This document shows, piece after piece, positions 38,130 through 48,949 of a DNA stretch of 64,000 nucleotides. The notes under the pieces were generated by a model that saw only the letters and a program-made list of their open reading frames with translations, was not told the DNA's origin and searched no databases. Positions within the stretch are counted from its first letter, which is position 1, and every line of letters begins with the position of its first letter. This DNA is from Cocos nucifera (Eukaryota; Streptophyta; Magnoliopsida; Arecales; Arecaceae). Both the position numbers and the translations under genes were made by a program. Location: the NCBI GenBank assembly GCA_006176705.1, contig QRFJ01003334.1, positions 1-64,000 of the forward strand. Reading direction: 5' to 3'.

Positions 38130-38390
38130 CAAAAGTCTAATGGTGTAATGGTTTCATGGTGCATTAGTTTTAAAATCCAATATTTGAGAGAAAAGGAAAC
38201 ATGGAGTGTTGTGGTTCGAGTCTGCTGATCCAGAGGCTGTGGGTGGTGGCAACGTTAGTTCCTCTACAACCCTTATACCTCCTATAGCTCTGACGCCCAT
38301 GGCCGGGTAGGTCAAGTCCCTCAGGCCTCGAGGGGTTGGCCACTGGACTCATTTGGGCCAGTTGAGAACACAACACAAGATCTAATGGAT
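38130..38390 (+). mobile_element. tRNA-derived SINE-like sequence
   Basis: tggtgtaatgg (38141-38151) fits the polymerase III A box and ggttcgagtct (38213-38223) the B box, at a tRNA-like spacing of about 60 nt between them. A tRNA-unrelated body follows (ggctgtgggtggtggcaacg ... gccactgg). It is not a functional tRNA: no acceptor stem closes. The end is not defined. Confidence 0.4.
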
Positions 38391-38517
38391 GCTCATCGAG
38401 CCTAGCTGCAGATGCTCAGCGAGCTAGCGATTTCTGCATTTTGACTTATGATGTTGCAAGAACTCAATGTGCAATGGTGCCTATTTTCGTGTCCTAAGGT
38501 GGCTTTGGGAGTCATAG

Positions 38518-38990
38518 TGATAACAATATTGATACAAGGAATCAAACTGATTCAATTTTGTTTGATCCTCCAAATCTAAAAAGTTGACCAAATCCTCTAC
38601 GATCATAAGGAGTCAAAAAAAAAAAAAAAAAAAAGGTTCTCCAAATCTTCATAAAGGTGGAAATGATTCTCCAGATCTCCATGAATTTAGCAAGAAATTG
38701 GACAAATCCGCTGTGAGTATATGAGATCAGAATGATTCTTCGGATCTTTATCAACTTGGCAAGAAATTATGCAAATGTTTTATGATTATATGAATACTAT
38801 AGCAACTTAAGACTTTCTTCTTGTACTGGGAAAAAAAAAAAAATCTATTACTTTTTATTTAAGTTTTAAATATAAGTGTTCTTTGCAATCTTGATGATAC
38901 ACAGAATCAAATATTATTATTATATATATAATGACATAAATGCTCCATTCTTATCTTGAGATTCAGCCACCAAAAGCCTGTTATCTTCCA
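38518..38990 (+). mobile_element. 5' LTR of Ty1/copia element
   Basis: Begins tgataacaatattgatacaa and pairs with 47847-48306: both contain ggaatcaaac, tttgatcct, aaaagttgaccaaatcc, agaatcaaaatgattct or close variants, and gcaagaaatt, in the same order. It is immediately followed by a primer-binding site. An internal poly-A run (about 38616-38634) is extra. Divergence between LTR copies is obvious, so the element is old. Confidence 0.75.
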
Positions 38991-38997
38991 TTTTTCT

Positions 38998-39009
38998 TAG
39001 TATCAGAGC
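38998..39009 (+). other. Primer-binding site of copia element
   Basis: tagtatcagagc matches the usual copia site TGGTATCAGAGC, complementary to the 3' end of initiator tRNA-Met, with one change in the first bases. It lies 8 nt after the LTR end. Confidence 0.75.
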
Positions 39010-39071
39010 CCTTCTCTCCATCTTGTGAGAGAGACCCTTGACCCTCCATCCATGGCCATATCAAACACATC

Positions 39072-39510
39072 TTGATATTCAAGTATCTCTATCCATCAAC
39101 TCCAAACATAGAAAATTTTGTGTCACTGAAACCGACACAAACAAACTACTCCATTTGGAAAAATCAAATGCTTGGTCTTACTGAGAGCCAAGATCTTCAA
39201 GGCTTTATCGATGGAGATTATCTAAATCCAGCCATACCCACTTCTGTCCTAGATGATGGTGAAGCAATGGCAAGAAGGAAGTAAGAAATCAAGACTATGT
39301 GCAGTGGAGGAGATCAAGTCATCTTTTACGTGCATGGATGGTTGGAACTCTCTTAGAAGAGAGCACACATGTTGCTAGTCTACGGATATCTACTGAGGTA
39401 TAGCATGCTCTTGATATCATTTATGCTAGAGCTTCTTAAGAGCGAGAATTTTCTCTATTTCAACAAATTCAAGAAATGCATAGGGATCCTTATTCATCAT
39501 TAATGATTAA
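39072..39510 (+). pseudogene. Copia gag, N-terminal part (interrupted)
   Basis: Residues such as NYSIWKNQMLGLTESQDLQGFIDG are typical of the copia gag N-terminal domain (Retrotran_gag/UBN2 type). After about codon 70 a frameshift occurs, and the next frame carries the recognisable WMVGTLSEESTHVASL and QQIQEMHRDPYSSLM segments. The gene is then cut at 39510 by insertion of element B and resumes in degenerate form after 45879. Confidence 0.8.
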
Positions 39511-40863
39511 TGTTGATGCAGAATTTGATCAATGTCGGAATGAGCTGGAGCAGAGGAGGATGAGATCGCCGTCGGAACCTACAAAATAAAATTTCATCCA
39601 GAGTCGATGGTGGTGGCTCCGACAGGACCCTCCAACGATCAAGTCAACTCTTCTGGCCAACAGAAATGGAGTGCTCAGATAAGAATTCGAAAGAGTTTAG
39701 AGGAAGAGAGGAGAGCTTAAAGAAAACATATTTGGAAGATCTCTTTTTATAGGCAGAGCTTGTAGTGGATTGAGTAATAGCTGCAGCTACCTGGTAGCGG
39801 ACCGCTCGAGGCCTGGCAGAGTCAATCACGGAGGGAGGCACCGCATGTAGTGCCGCCTGCAGCAGATTGATGGTGACAGCCATCGTCGTCTGGTAGTGAG
39901 TCGCTATCGCCTGCAGTGGACTAATAGTGATGGTCGCAGTCGTCCGATATTGAATCGCTCGGAGCTGCATGGAGGGGTGAAGAGCTTTGACGTATATCAA
40001 TTTCAGAGGAGTTCGGACTTCCAAAAAGAATATGGTTAGAGGGATCATCCGAAAGGAATGCTAGTTGAAGAAGAAGTCCGAAAGAAGTTCGGCTCCTATA
40101 GAGATTCGACTAAAGAAGAGATACGGAAGGAGTTTGGCTCCTATAGAAGTCCGACTGAAGGAGAAGCTCGGAAGGAGTTCGGCTTCCATAGAAATCTGAC
40201 CGAAGAAAATATCTGGGAGAAATTTGGCTTCTGGAGAAGTCTGACTGAATGAGAAGTTCGAAAGGAGTTCGACTCTTATAGGCGTCCGACCGAAGGAGGA
40301 GCTCCGAAGGAGTTTGGCCCCCATGGGCGTCCAACTGAAGAAGAAATCTGGAAGTAGAAGATCGATAGAAGGAGGAATCTAGAGGAAGTTTGGCTCCCAT
40401 AGAAGCTCGATAGAAGGAGGAATCCGGAGAAAGTTTGGCTTCCATAGAATCCCGATAGAAGAAGGAATTCGGAGGAAGTTCGGCTCCCGTAGAAGTCCGA
40501 TCGAAGAAGATATCTGGAAGGAGTTCAGCTCCTGAAGAAGTTTGACCAAAAGAGAAGTCTGGGAGGAGTCCAACTCTTGAAGAAGTCCGACAGAAGGAGA
40601 AGTCTGGGAGGAGTCCGGATCCTGAAAAAGTCCAGCTCCTGAAGAGTTCAACAGAAATTCGATTATTGGGAGAGTTTGACTGGGGCTCAACTGCTGAGAA
40701 GTTCGGTCGACTGAAGGGACTCAGCTGAGGCTCGACCGCTAAAAAGTTTGGCCAGCTAAAGGGGTTCAGCTGGGGCTCGCCACTGAAGCTCTTCCGTGAT
40801 TATCGATTGCATTGGGCTAAGCATCAGGCTGGACTTCGACGAGAGCGAGGTTTATCCCCAATA
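39511..40863 (-). mobile_element. Element B LTR (3' LTR in element sense)
   Basis: 1353 bp. Its middle consists of gaag(g/a)agttcggctcctatagaagtccga-type units of about 35-40 bp. Seen on the minus strand they read as imperfect Arg/Ser/Leu-rich frames that are not genes. A minus-strand TATA box (ctataaaaagag) lies near 39750. Confidence 0.85.
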
Positions 40864-40929
40864 ATAGCTCTTCCACTTTCGAGTTCAAAATTCGAAAAAA
40901 GAAAGTACAAAAAGATGACTGCCGAGCCC

Positions 40930-42610
40930 TCTTTTGGACTCTGCACTAGTTGAAGTTGAAGCTCGGAGGAGATCTTATCTCCAACAGAGATTGAAATTGA
41001 AGTTGAGGCTCGAGGGAGATCTTGTCTCCAACCGAGGTTGAAGTTGAAGTTGAGGCTCGAGAGAGATCTTGTCTCTAATTGAGGTTGAAGTTGAAGTTGA
41101 GGCTCGGGGGAGATCTTGTCTCCAACCAAGATTGAAGTTGAAGTTGAGGCTTGGGAGATATCTCCTCTCTAGTCGAGGTTGAAGGAGATCTTACCTCTAG
41201 TCGACGTAGATGTTGAAGTTAAAGCTTAAAGGAGATCTTATCTCTAGCCGAGGTTGAAGAAGATCTTATCTTCTGTTGACGTAAACTCTGAAGACTCTAA
41301 AGTTTGAAAAAGATCTTATCTTTAGTCGAGGTTAAAGGAGACCTTATCTTCTATTGACGTAGAATCTGAAGCTTGGAAGAGATCTTATCTCTAGCCGAGG
41401 TTGAAGGAGATCTTATCTTCTGTTGATGTAGACTTTGAAGCTTGTAAGAGATCTTATCTCTAATCGAGATGGAAGAAGATCTTATCTCTTGTTGATGTAG
41501 ACTCTGAAGCTCGAGAGAAATCTTATCTCTAGCCGAGGTTGAAGGAGATCTTATCTCCAGTTGATGTAGACTCTAAAGCTCGAAAGAGATTTATCTCTAG
41601 CCGAGATCGAAGAAGATCTTATCTCTTGTTGATGTAGACTCTGAAGCTTGAGAGAGATCTTATCTCTAGCCGAGGTCGAAGGAGATCTTATCTTCTATTA
41701 ACATAGACTCTAAAGCTCGAGAGAGATTTTATCTCTAACCGAGGTTGAAGGAGATCTTATCTCCTATTGATATAGAGTTTGAAGCTCGGAAGAGATCTTA
41801 TCTCTGGTCGAGATTGAAGGAGATCTTATCTCCTATTGACGTAGACTTTGAAGCTTGGGAGAGATTTTATCTCTAGTCGAGGTTGAAGGAGATCTTATCT
41901 CCTATTGACATAGACTTTGAAGCTTGGGAGAGATCTTATCTCTAGTCGAGATTGAAAGAAATCTTATCTCCTGTTGACGTAGACTCTGAAGCTTAGAAGA
42001 AATCTTTATCTCTAATCGAGGTTGAAGAAAATCTTATCTTCTATAGACTCTGAAGCTTGGGAGAGATCTTATCTCTAGTTGAGATTGAAGGAGATCTTAT
42101 CTCTAATTGACGTGGACTTTGAAGCTCGAAAGAGATCTCTTATCTCTAGCTGAGGTTGAAGGAGATCTTATCTCCTATTAACGTAGACTCTGAAGCTCGG
42201 AAGAGATCTTATCTCTAGCTGAGGTTGAAGGAGATCTTATCTCCTGTTGACGTAGACTCTGAAGCTCGAAAGAGATCTTATCTCTAGTCAAGGTTGAAGG
42301 AGATCTTATCTCCTATTGACGTAGATGTTAAAGCTCGAAGAATATCTTGTCTCCAATCGAGATTGAAGGAGATCTAATCTCCTATTGACGTAGACTTTGA
42401 AGCTCGGAAGAGATCTTATCTCTAGCCGAGGTTGAAGGAAGACTCTGAAGCTTGGGAGAGATCTTATCTCTAGCTAAGATTGAAGGAGATCTTATCTCCT
42501 ATTGATGTAGACTCTCTAGCCGAGGTCGAACGAAATCTTATCTCCTATTGACGTAGACTCTGAAGCTCGAAAGAGATCTTATCTCTAGTCGAGATTGAAG
42601 GACTTTGACT
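40930..42610 (-). repeat. Tandem array with GGAGATAAGATCTCC core (element B)
   Basis: About 24 units with a period near 68 bp. On the plus strand each reads approximately agagatcttatctctagccg, aggttgaag, gagatcttatctcc, tattgacgtagactctgaag, ctcg. Thus each unit contains two inverted-repeat cores, one with AGAGAT arms and one with GGAGAT arms. The first units (40960-41160) follow a shorter attgaagttgaagttgaggctc form. No open frame spans it. Confidence 0.92.
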
Positions 42611-42619
42611 TGCTCATGT

Positions 42620-42900
42620 TAGGATGAGGTTCTCCTCATGTTTCTAATACGGCCACTATTGACTGCTTCTTTCTTATCATCACATAGTTTTTGCACCAAG
42701 AAATAATAATATTGAAATGGAGAAATTTTATTGAAGAAAAATTATTGACAGTACATCCTCAGATTCTCTATGTTTCAGGGTCGTGGGAGCATTGTTCCTC
42801 CGAGTTTTTTCAAGCGATAAGTTCTGAGCCGGACGACCTCCTCTATCTCATGCTAGCCTTCTCAATTTAGAGCAAGCTTCTCTTGGCTTTGAGGCTGGAA
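42620..42900 (-). pseudogene. Integrase C-terminal stub of element B
   Basis: On the minus strand, about 42770-42890 reads as a degenerate form of the integrase tail (pattern ...KLA..W.G.Y.V.EVV...TYRL..L.G..LPR.WN...L), with two stops. The same DNA is present at 61970-62260 in element D, where it continues into a longer integrase. At about 42890 homology to D ends and gag/protease-start sequence begins, which marks the deletion junction. Confidence 0.65.
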
Positions 42901-44170
42901 GATGATGGCTCGTCGAAGTACCAAACCCCTTCCAGAGATAGCATTGATGATGCCGGGAGGCGGCCGACCTCCTTATTGTTCCTCCGTCATTGGTGGTTCT
43001 GGCTATGGTAGTGCCCTTGACCGATCTTCTCCTGCTTCAGGCTAGCACCTAAGAAATCAACCCAACTGTCCCCTCCTGATAAGCTTCTCGATTTCATCTC
43101 GAAGCTGAATGCATTCTTCAGTATCGTGGCTATGGTCACGATGGTAGAGGCAATACTTGCTTCGATCGTGCTTGTTTAGGAAAGATCGTAATTCTTCTGA
43201 TCCTGATAGTTGATTCTTAATTTTCATTAGAATTTGAGTTTTAGGAGCATTAAGAGAGGCATAGTTGTGGAACCTTCTAGGGGGAGAACTTTTTTGCACC
43301 CTTCTATCGGAGCTTCCTTGATGACGAGCTCGAGAAGGAGTTCGAGCTTACTTGCACTCGAAAGGAGTCCGTGAGTGTGACCGAACTTCACTAGGCCCTC
43401 CATTGGTGGTGGATCTATTAGATTCGTCCATCCGTCGCTCTCCTATGGTTTCTTCATCTTTCAACTTGAAGGCTTCTTCCGCACAGGCATATCTTTTGGC
43501 CCTAACTAGCAGATCGACAAAGTTTCTGGGATACTTTTCTCAAGAAAAAATAGAAAATTATTTTTTTGAAGGCCATCCTTGAGTGCGGCTATTGCACCAG
43601 ACTGGTCTAGATCCTGGATCTAGACCTCTAATGCCATAGCATTAAATCGATGACATAAGCTCGGATAGATTCTCCCTCCTTCTGCTTGACATTCATTAGA
43701 AAATTCGAACCTCGGTGCGGACATCGACTGTTGATAAAGTGGGCCACAAATTGATGGCTCATCTGATCAAAAAAGAAGATCGTACCTAACTTCAACGTCG
43801 AGTACTGGTTTCTTACTGCTTCCTATAAGGTAGATGAAAAAGCTCGGCATAATATGGCGTCTGGTGCGCCATGGAGTAGCATCATGATTCGGAAGGCCTT
43901 TAGATGATCAATTGGATCAGAGGTTCCATCGTAGCTTTCAAATTGAGGAAGCTTGAAGTTCGACGGAACGGACTCTTGCATAATTTGGGGAGAGAAAGAG
44001 GGATCAGTGCAGACATCATCACAGCGAGCGGGGATGATATGGTGGAGTTCCTCAATCCATCGGTCCATCTTTCATAGTTTATGATCGAGGACATCATCTC
44101 GATCGTAGATCTTGGATGGCTTTCGATGAGAAAGTCTCCTCCAAAGGAGAACCATGATCCAAACATAGAT
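42900..44170 (-). pseudogene. Gag relic of element B
   Basis: Two frames carry gypsy gag: 44068-43823 (…NFKLPQFESYDGTSDPIDHL…, …LHGAPDAILCRAF…) and 43299-43057 (…KYCLYHRDHSHDTEECIQLRDEIEKLIRRG…, the segment preceding protease in Tat-type elements). Frameshifts and stops separate them. The capsid fold and CxxH-like part are recognisable, but no intact protein can be made. Confidence 0.8.
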
Positions 44171-44585
44171 CCTCTGCTCTCTATTTCTTTTTTTCAGGGG
44201 TGACGGATATGCTAGCCCAGTACTCTTTCTTGAGATCGATTTTCGACATTCTCATGGTGGGTTTTCTGATGGAGTCACCGTCGGGGGTTGCCGCATGGCC
44301 TACACCATCTCGGTGAGGCCCTAAACCCACTGCATCAGTAGGTTAAACTGCTCCGAATCTACCATGGCCGTCGATGGAGGTGGTGGTTGAAGTATCGATG
44401 ATGGAATAAAAGTGGATGGATCCAACTCAGATTCGATGGTAGAAGTGGTAGATCTTCAGGTAGTCACCTTCTTTTGAGGCATTTCTTGGGATTGAGAAAG
44501 AGGATGGAGATGAACCTTGGAGAAGAAGGTTGGCAGGATCGACTGAGCACTTCTTTAAGAATAAGAATACCTCAGAGATAGAGGC

Positions 44586-44603
44586 CCTTTCTCTAGCGCC
44601 AAT
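44586..44603 (-). other. Primer-binding site of element B
   Basis: Minus strand ttggcgctagagaaaggg, three nt inside the right LTR. Element C has the related ttggcgctaaagaaaag in the same position. The matching tRNA was not determined. Confidence 0.65.
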
Positions 44604-44605
44604 TC

Positions 44606-45873
44606 TGTTGGTGTAGAATTTGATCGATGCCGGAATGAGCTGGAGCGGAGGAGGACGAAGTCGCCATCAGAGACCTGCAAAATAAAGTTCCGTCCGAAGT
44701 TGGTGGTGGTGGCTCCGATAGAATTCTTCGATGATCAAGTCAGCTCTTTTGACCAATAGAAATGGAGTGCTCAGGCAAGAGTTCGACAGAGTTTAGAGGA
44801 GGAGAGGAGAGCTTAGAGAAAATATATCTGAAGGATCTTTTTTTATAAATGGAGCTTGTAGCGGATTGAGTGACTGCTGTAGCTGCCTGTAGCACCGTCT
44901 GCAATAGATTGATGGTGACAGCCATCGTCGTCTGGTAGCGGATCGCTATCATCTACAATAGACTGATAGTGATGGCTGCAGTCGTCCGATACTGAGCCGC
45001 TCGGGGCCGCATGGAGGGGTGAAGAGCTTTGACGTATATCAATTTCAGAGGAGTTCAGATTTTCAAAGAAAATACGGTTAGAGAGGATCATCCGGGAGGA
45101 ATGCTAGCTGAAGAAAGAGTTTGGAGAGAGTTCGGCTCCTGTAGAGATTCGACTGAAGGAGAAATATGGAAGGAGTTCAGCTCCTATAAAAGTCCGACTG
45201 AAGGAGAAGCTCGGAAGGAGTTCGGCTCCCATAGAAGTCTGATCGAAGAAGATGTCTGAGAGAAATTCGGCCCCTGAAGAAGTCCGACTGAAGGAGAAGC
45301 TCGGAAGGAGTTCGGCTCCTGTAAGCGTCCGACTGAAGGAGGAGCTCCGGAGGAGTTCGGCTCCCATAGGCGTCCGACTGAAGGAGGAATCTGGAAGAAG
45401 TTCGGCTCCTATAGAAGTCCAATAGGAGGAATCCAGAGGAAGTTCGGCTCCCGTAGAAGCTTGATAGAAGGAGGAATCTGGAGGGAGTTCGGCTTCTGTA
45501 GAAGTCTAACCGAAGGAGGAATTCGGAGGAATTTTGGCTCCCGTAGAAGTCCGATCGAAGAAAAAATTCAGAGAAAGTTTGGCTCTCGTAGAAGTCCGAT
45601 CGAAGGAGATATCTGGGAGGAGTCCAGCTTCTGAAAAAGTTCGACCGAAGGAGAAGTCTGAGAGGAGTTCGGATCCTAGAAAAGTTCGGCTTCTGAAGAG
45701 TTCGGTAGAAATTCGATCGTTGGAAGAGTTCGACTGGGGCTCAGCCGCTGAGAAGTTCGACTGGCTGAAAGAGTTCGACTGGGGCTCGACCACTGCAGCT
45801 CTTCCGTGATTACCGATTGCATTGGGCTAAGCATCAGACTGGACTTCGATGAAAGCGAGATTTATCTCCAACA
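44606..45873 (-). mobile_element. Element B LTR (5' LTR in element sense)
   Basis: 1268 bp, 85 bp shorter than the left LTR because of differing numbers of internal short units. Starts tgttggtgtagaattt and ends tttatctccaaca. The minus-strand promoter TATA region is around 44850. Confidence 0.85.
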
Positions 45874-46000
45874 ATTAATTATACTCTTACTTTCTAAAAT
45901 ATTTTTAATGATTTATTTGCAACTAAATGCCTTCTTGAAGTGGAAGCTCATAAAAAAGGTTTTTGGCTGCTAAGTTAGGACCATGTTGTGAGCTCTTTAC

Positions 46001-46683
46001 CTTTTTTTTTTTTTTTTTTTTTTTTGATGAAAAGGGAGGATAAAAGCAGTGTACAATATTTTAAACATAGCGTTGCCCATAGCCGAGATGGCTAAGGCAA
46101 CATATTTAAGGCCGATATTTTCTGGACCCAAGATCCTATGAGAACCTGTTTTCAAAACCTGCAAGTTTCTATAAAGAACCTATATTTTTTCGATCAAAGC
46201 CTTGTTATGTTGTCCAACACTGTATGTTTCTTTCATTAGGAATTGCCCTAGCCGATGACTAGTTTCAGTCATTTTCTGACAATCCCCTTATCTCATTTTG
46301 ATGCCTTGTTTCTTCCCATTGACTCCGGTGCATGGCTCGCGTCGAGTAATCCCACTCTTTTGAGACATCTTTATTAATGGTGCTGATGAGCTGACTAATC
46401 TTTACGTCATGGGCTGTCCATTCGTGCAGAATAAACATAGCTGTCTCCACGATTTTAATAGGTGCTTTTGCTTCATCCTTAAAGATTGTTTGATTTCTTT
46501 CTTTCCAAAGGCACCACATTACCACTGATGCAATGCAATCCCATGCCATTCTTTTCTCCACTGTAGGTATTTAATCTAGCAAAGATGCATTCAATGAAGA
46601 TGTGTTCCGACATTTCTTCCAAGCATCCGCACGTCCTGCATTCCGTTGGTGCAGGCCGGTTCCTCATGCGTGGATTTTCCGCA
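46001..46683 (-). mobile_element. 5'-truncated LINE inside the copia element
   Basis: Minus-strand coding relic with the zinc-binding region that follows plant LINE reverse transcriptase (CRTCGCLEEMSEHIFIEC) and then a WCLWKERNQTIF tryptophan-rich segment, in two frames. The 3' poly(A) tail appears as poly-T at 46002-46025. The insert is flanked by a perfect 14-bp target-site duplication, tgtgagctctttac, at 45987-46000 and 46684-46697. Truncation leaves less than 0.7 kb. Confidence 0.92.
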
Positions 46684-46959
46684 TGTGAGCTCTTTACTTT
46701 CATAATGCTTAAACTACCAATGCTTCCTTACAAAGAACCCGTGTTTCAATTGCAAGGCTATGAGAGTCGGATTAATCTTTACCATGCACTAGTGTTCAAT
46801 AGAATAGCCAAAGGAATCTTCATACTAATAATCATAAAAAGGGGAAGCAAAATAATTTTTCACAACCAAAGGCAGAAGCTTTTCTCATTTTGGATAGAGA
46901 CAAAAATTTTTCATATGAGCAACATTCACAGCAAAACCAACCGCCACACTCTTCTTGAG

Positions 46960-47840
46960 CAATTTATTGGGACCTTAAGTTGTTATTTGCCATGAAAGAT
47001 GTGGGTCCTCTTCACTATTTGTTGGGCATTGAATCAGTCTTTTTCAGCGCCTGGCTTGTTCTTAGCCAAACAACATATGCCACTACTGTTCTTGATCATG
47101 CCAATATGTCTAGCTACAAGCTTGTTCAACTATCAATGGGCACCAAGTCTCGATCACGTACTACCATCGAACATTTTCATAATCTAACATTGCATCAAAG
47201 TGTTGTGGGCGCTCTACAATGCCTCCCTCTTACATGACCTAATATCTCTTATGCCATAAATTTTATTTGCCAATTCATGCATAATCCAAATGTTAACCAT
47301 TTTCAAATTGTCAAGAGGATTTTACGCTGCATCAACTCATGGCATGCAAATTTTATTGCAATCTACACCTGAATTATTTACATTTTTTGCTCCACGTTAG
47401 TTAGGTTGCCCTATTACTCGGTGTTTCACCGTAGGGTACTGTATTTTTCTTGGTAGCAATCATATTTCATGGCATGCTGAGAAACAAAGTACCATGGCAA
47501 GATCTAGTAATGAAGCCGAATATAGATCCATAGCATTTATGGTTGCTAGATTAACTTGGATTTCATATCTTTTGCGGGATCTTGGCGTTCCTTAACCTCG
47601 TCCATCTACACTCTTCATGGCAATATTAGTACTCTTCATATGACTGTAAATATGATTTCATAGTCACACCAAATATATTGAAATTGACTACCAATATATT
47701 CATGAAAAGATGGCCCTTGGTCAATATGTACTCTCCTATTGTCAACTAGATAATGTTTTCCTCGAACCATTGTCAAATCATGCTTTTGATTTTGTTGCGG
47801 GTTAAATTGGGCCTTTGGATTTCTCTTAGGCATAATCTGA
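46960..47840 (+). pseudogene. Copia pol 3' part: RT end and RNase H
   Basis: MKDVGPLHYLLGIE is the diagnostic end of the copia RT. Further on are the ISYAINFICQFMHNPNVNH segment and the RNase H block SWHAEKQSTMARSSNEAEYR with its Glu, then SHTKYIEIDYQYIHEKMALG. Stops and frameshifts occur at several points, and integrase and the RT core are absent between 46700 and 46960, so a large internal deletion exists as well. Confidence 0.88.
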
Positions 47841-47846
47841 GGGGAC

Positions 47847-48306
47847 TAAAACAACACTAATATAGGGAATCAAACTAATTCTTCAAATTAATTTGATCCT
47901 TTGAATCTTCGCCAACTTGGTAAAAAGTTGACCAAATCCCATATGATTATAGAGAATCAAAATGATTCTCCAAATTTTCATAAACTTAGAAATGATTCTT
48001 CATATCTTCATCAACTCAGCAAGAAATTGGATAAATCTTCTATTATTATAAGAGATCAAAATAATTCTTTGGATCTCTATCAACTTGGCAAGAAATTATA
48101 CAAGTCTTCTATGTGACTTATAGCAACTTAGAGATTCTTTCCTTTTATATCAAAAAGGTTTTTCTATTATTTCTTATTTAAGTTTTGAATGTAATATTCT
48201 TTGTCCTTTAAAAAAAAAAAATTCAAAATATTGATGACATATAGAGCCAAGTATTTTTTTATATATAAATATAATAACATATATGCTCAATTCTTATGTT
48301 GAGATT
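47847..48306 (+). mobile_element. 3' LTR of the copia element (end interrupted)
   Basis: Matches 38518-38970 as described for the 5' LTR and is preceded by a short purine tract, tctgagggga. Homology stops at gagatt (48306). The remaining 20-30 bp of LTR (gccaccaaaagcctgttatc in the 5' copy) may resume as gccatcaaaacctattat at about 48731, after an inserted repeat. Confidence 0.7.
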
Positions 48307-48735
48307 AGGGCTATAAATGAGTCGAGCTGCTTGCGAGCTATTCGAGTTTGACTTAAGTTCAAGCTCGACTGGACTCGGTTATTATCGAGTTCGAGCATGC
48401 GAGTCGAGCTTGAGTAGTTTTTCGAGTTGCACTTGAGTAAAAAGATACTTAGCTTGAAAGCTCACGAGCCTACTCTCATATATATATATATATATATATA
48501 ATATAAATTTTATTTATAATATATATTAATATATATATTATTAATAAGATAAGACTCGATTTCGAGCTCGAACTCGAGCTCGAGTATGATTCGGTTCATA
48601 TTCAAATCGAATCAAGTAGATCTCGAACTTTGCCTATTTTTCATTGAGTCGAATTCGAGCTTGAGATATTAAGTCTCGGTTGAGCTCGAGCCGAGTTTCG
48701 AATTCGAATATTTTGAGTCTAGTCGAGCTTGCCAT
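48307..48735. mobile_element. gagtcgagct-rich repeat element
   Basis: Starts agggctataaatgagtcgag and ends gtcgagcttgccatcaaaacc. Filled with cgagctcgagctcg / tcgagttcgag words and a central (AT)n tract (48477-48545). This pattern is common in dispersed non-coding repeats of monocot genomes. It appears to sit in the copia 3' LTR. Class (MITE or Helitron-like) undetermined; the inverted similarity of the two ends is weak. Confidence 0.45.
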
Positions 48736-48773
48736 CAAAACCTATTATATATCTTTTATTTTTTTTTGGTTGA

Positions 48774-48949
48774 ATCTTTCATGCGAAGGAAGATTCACCT
48801 TCTCTTGCCTAAATCGGTTGTTGGATCGCGAATCATATAGATCTAAAATCACTCCAAACTACGTCATTCATCTGCTTGCATAGATTTCCAAGCAATTAGT
48901 GGGTGATCCAATGGTGGAGGAAGATTATTCTTCTTTCGTGCGAAAGATA
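48774..48949. mobile_element. MITE-like element, copy 2
   Basis: 176 bp with ends atctttcatgcgaaggaaga and (inverted) tatctttcgcacgaaagaag. It matches the element at 8658-8841 in size, ends and an internal cggttgttggatcgcgaatcat / cggttggatcacataatc segment (opposite orientation in copy 1). No coding capacity. Confidence 0.6.

Larger units (their letters stand above)
39511..45873 (-). mobile_element. Gypsy-type element B, nested in the copia element, non-autonomous
   Basis: 6363 bp bounded by two LTRs (39511-40863 and 44606-45873) with TGTTG...CAACA ends. The identical flanking pentamers attaa (39506-39510 and 45874-45878) are its target-site duplication. Orientation is minus: the primer-binding site adjoins the right LTR, gag follows, then the array and the polypurine tract by the left LTR. 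Protease, RT, RNase H and most of integrase are missing. Only a gag relic and a stub of the integrase C-terminus remain, so mobility would need proteins in trans. The LTRs differ in many positions, so the insertion is not recent. Confidence 0.9.

Noticed and set aside
38141..38223. Possible tRNA gene (A and B box spacing correct)
   Set aside because: No acceptor or anticodon stem can be drawn; the body after the B box is unlike tRNA, so a SINE is the better reading.
39644..40690. Minus-strand frames of 87-134 codons with repeated SFSRTS/LLQSD-type words, and the same in 44740-45793
   Set aside because: They lie in LTRs and mirror the short repeat units; similar frames exist in both LTR copies in shifted registers.
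40930..42610. Regular repeats with unique-looking spacers resembling a CRISPR array
   Set aside because: Spacers are themselves repeated, units vary, the array lies inside an LTR element and the host is a plant; no cas genes.
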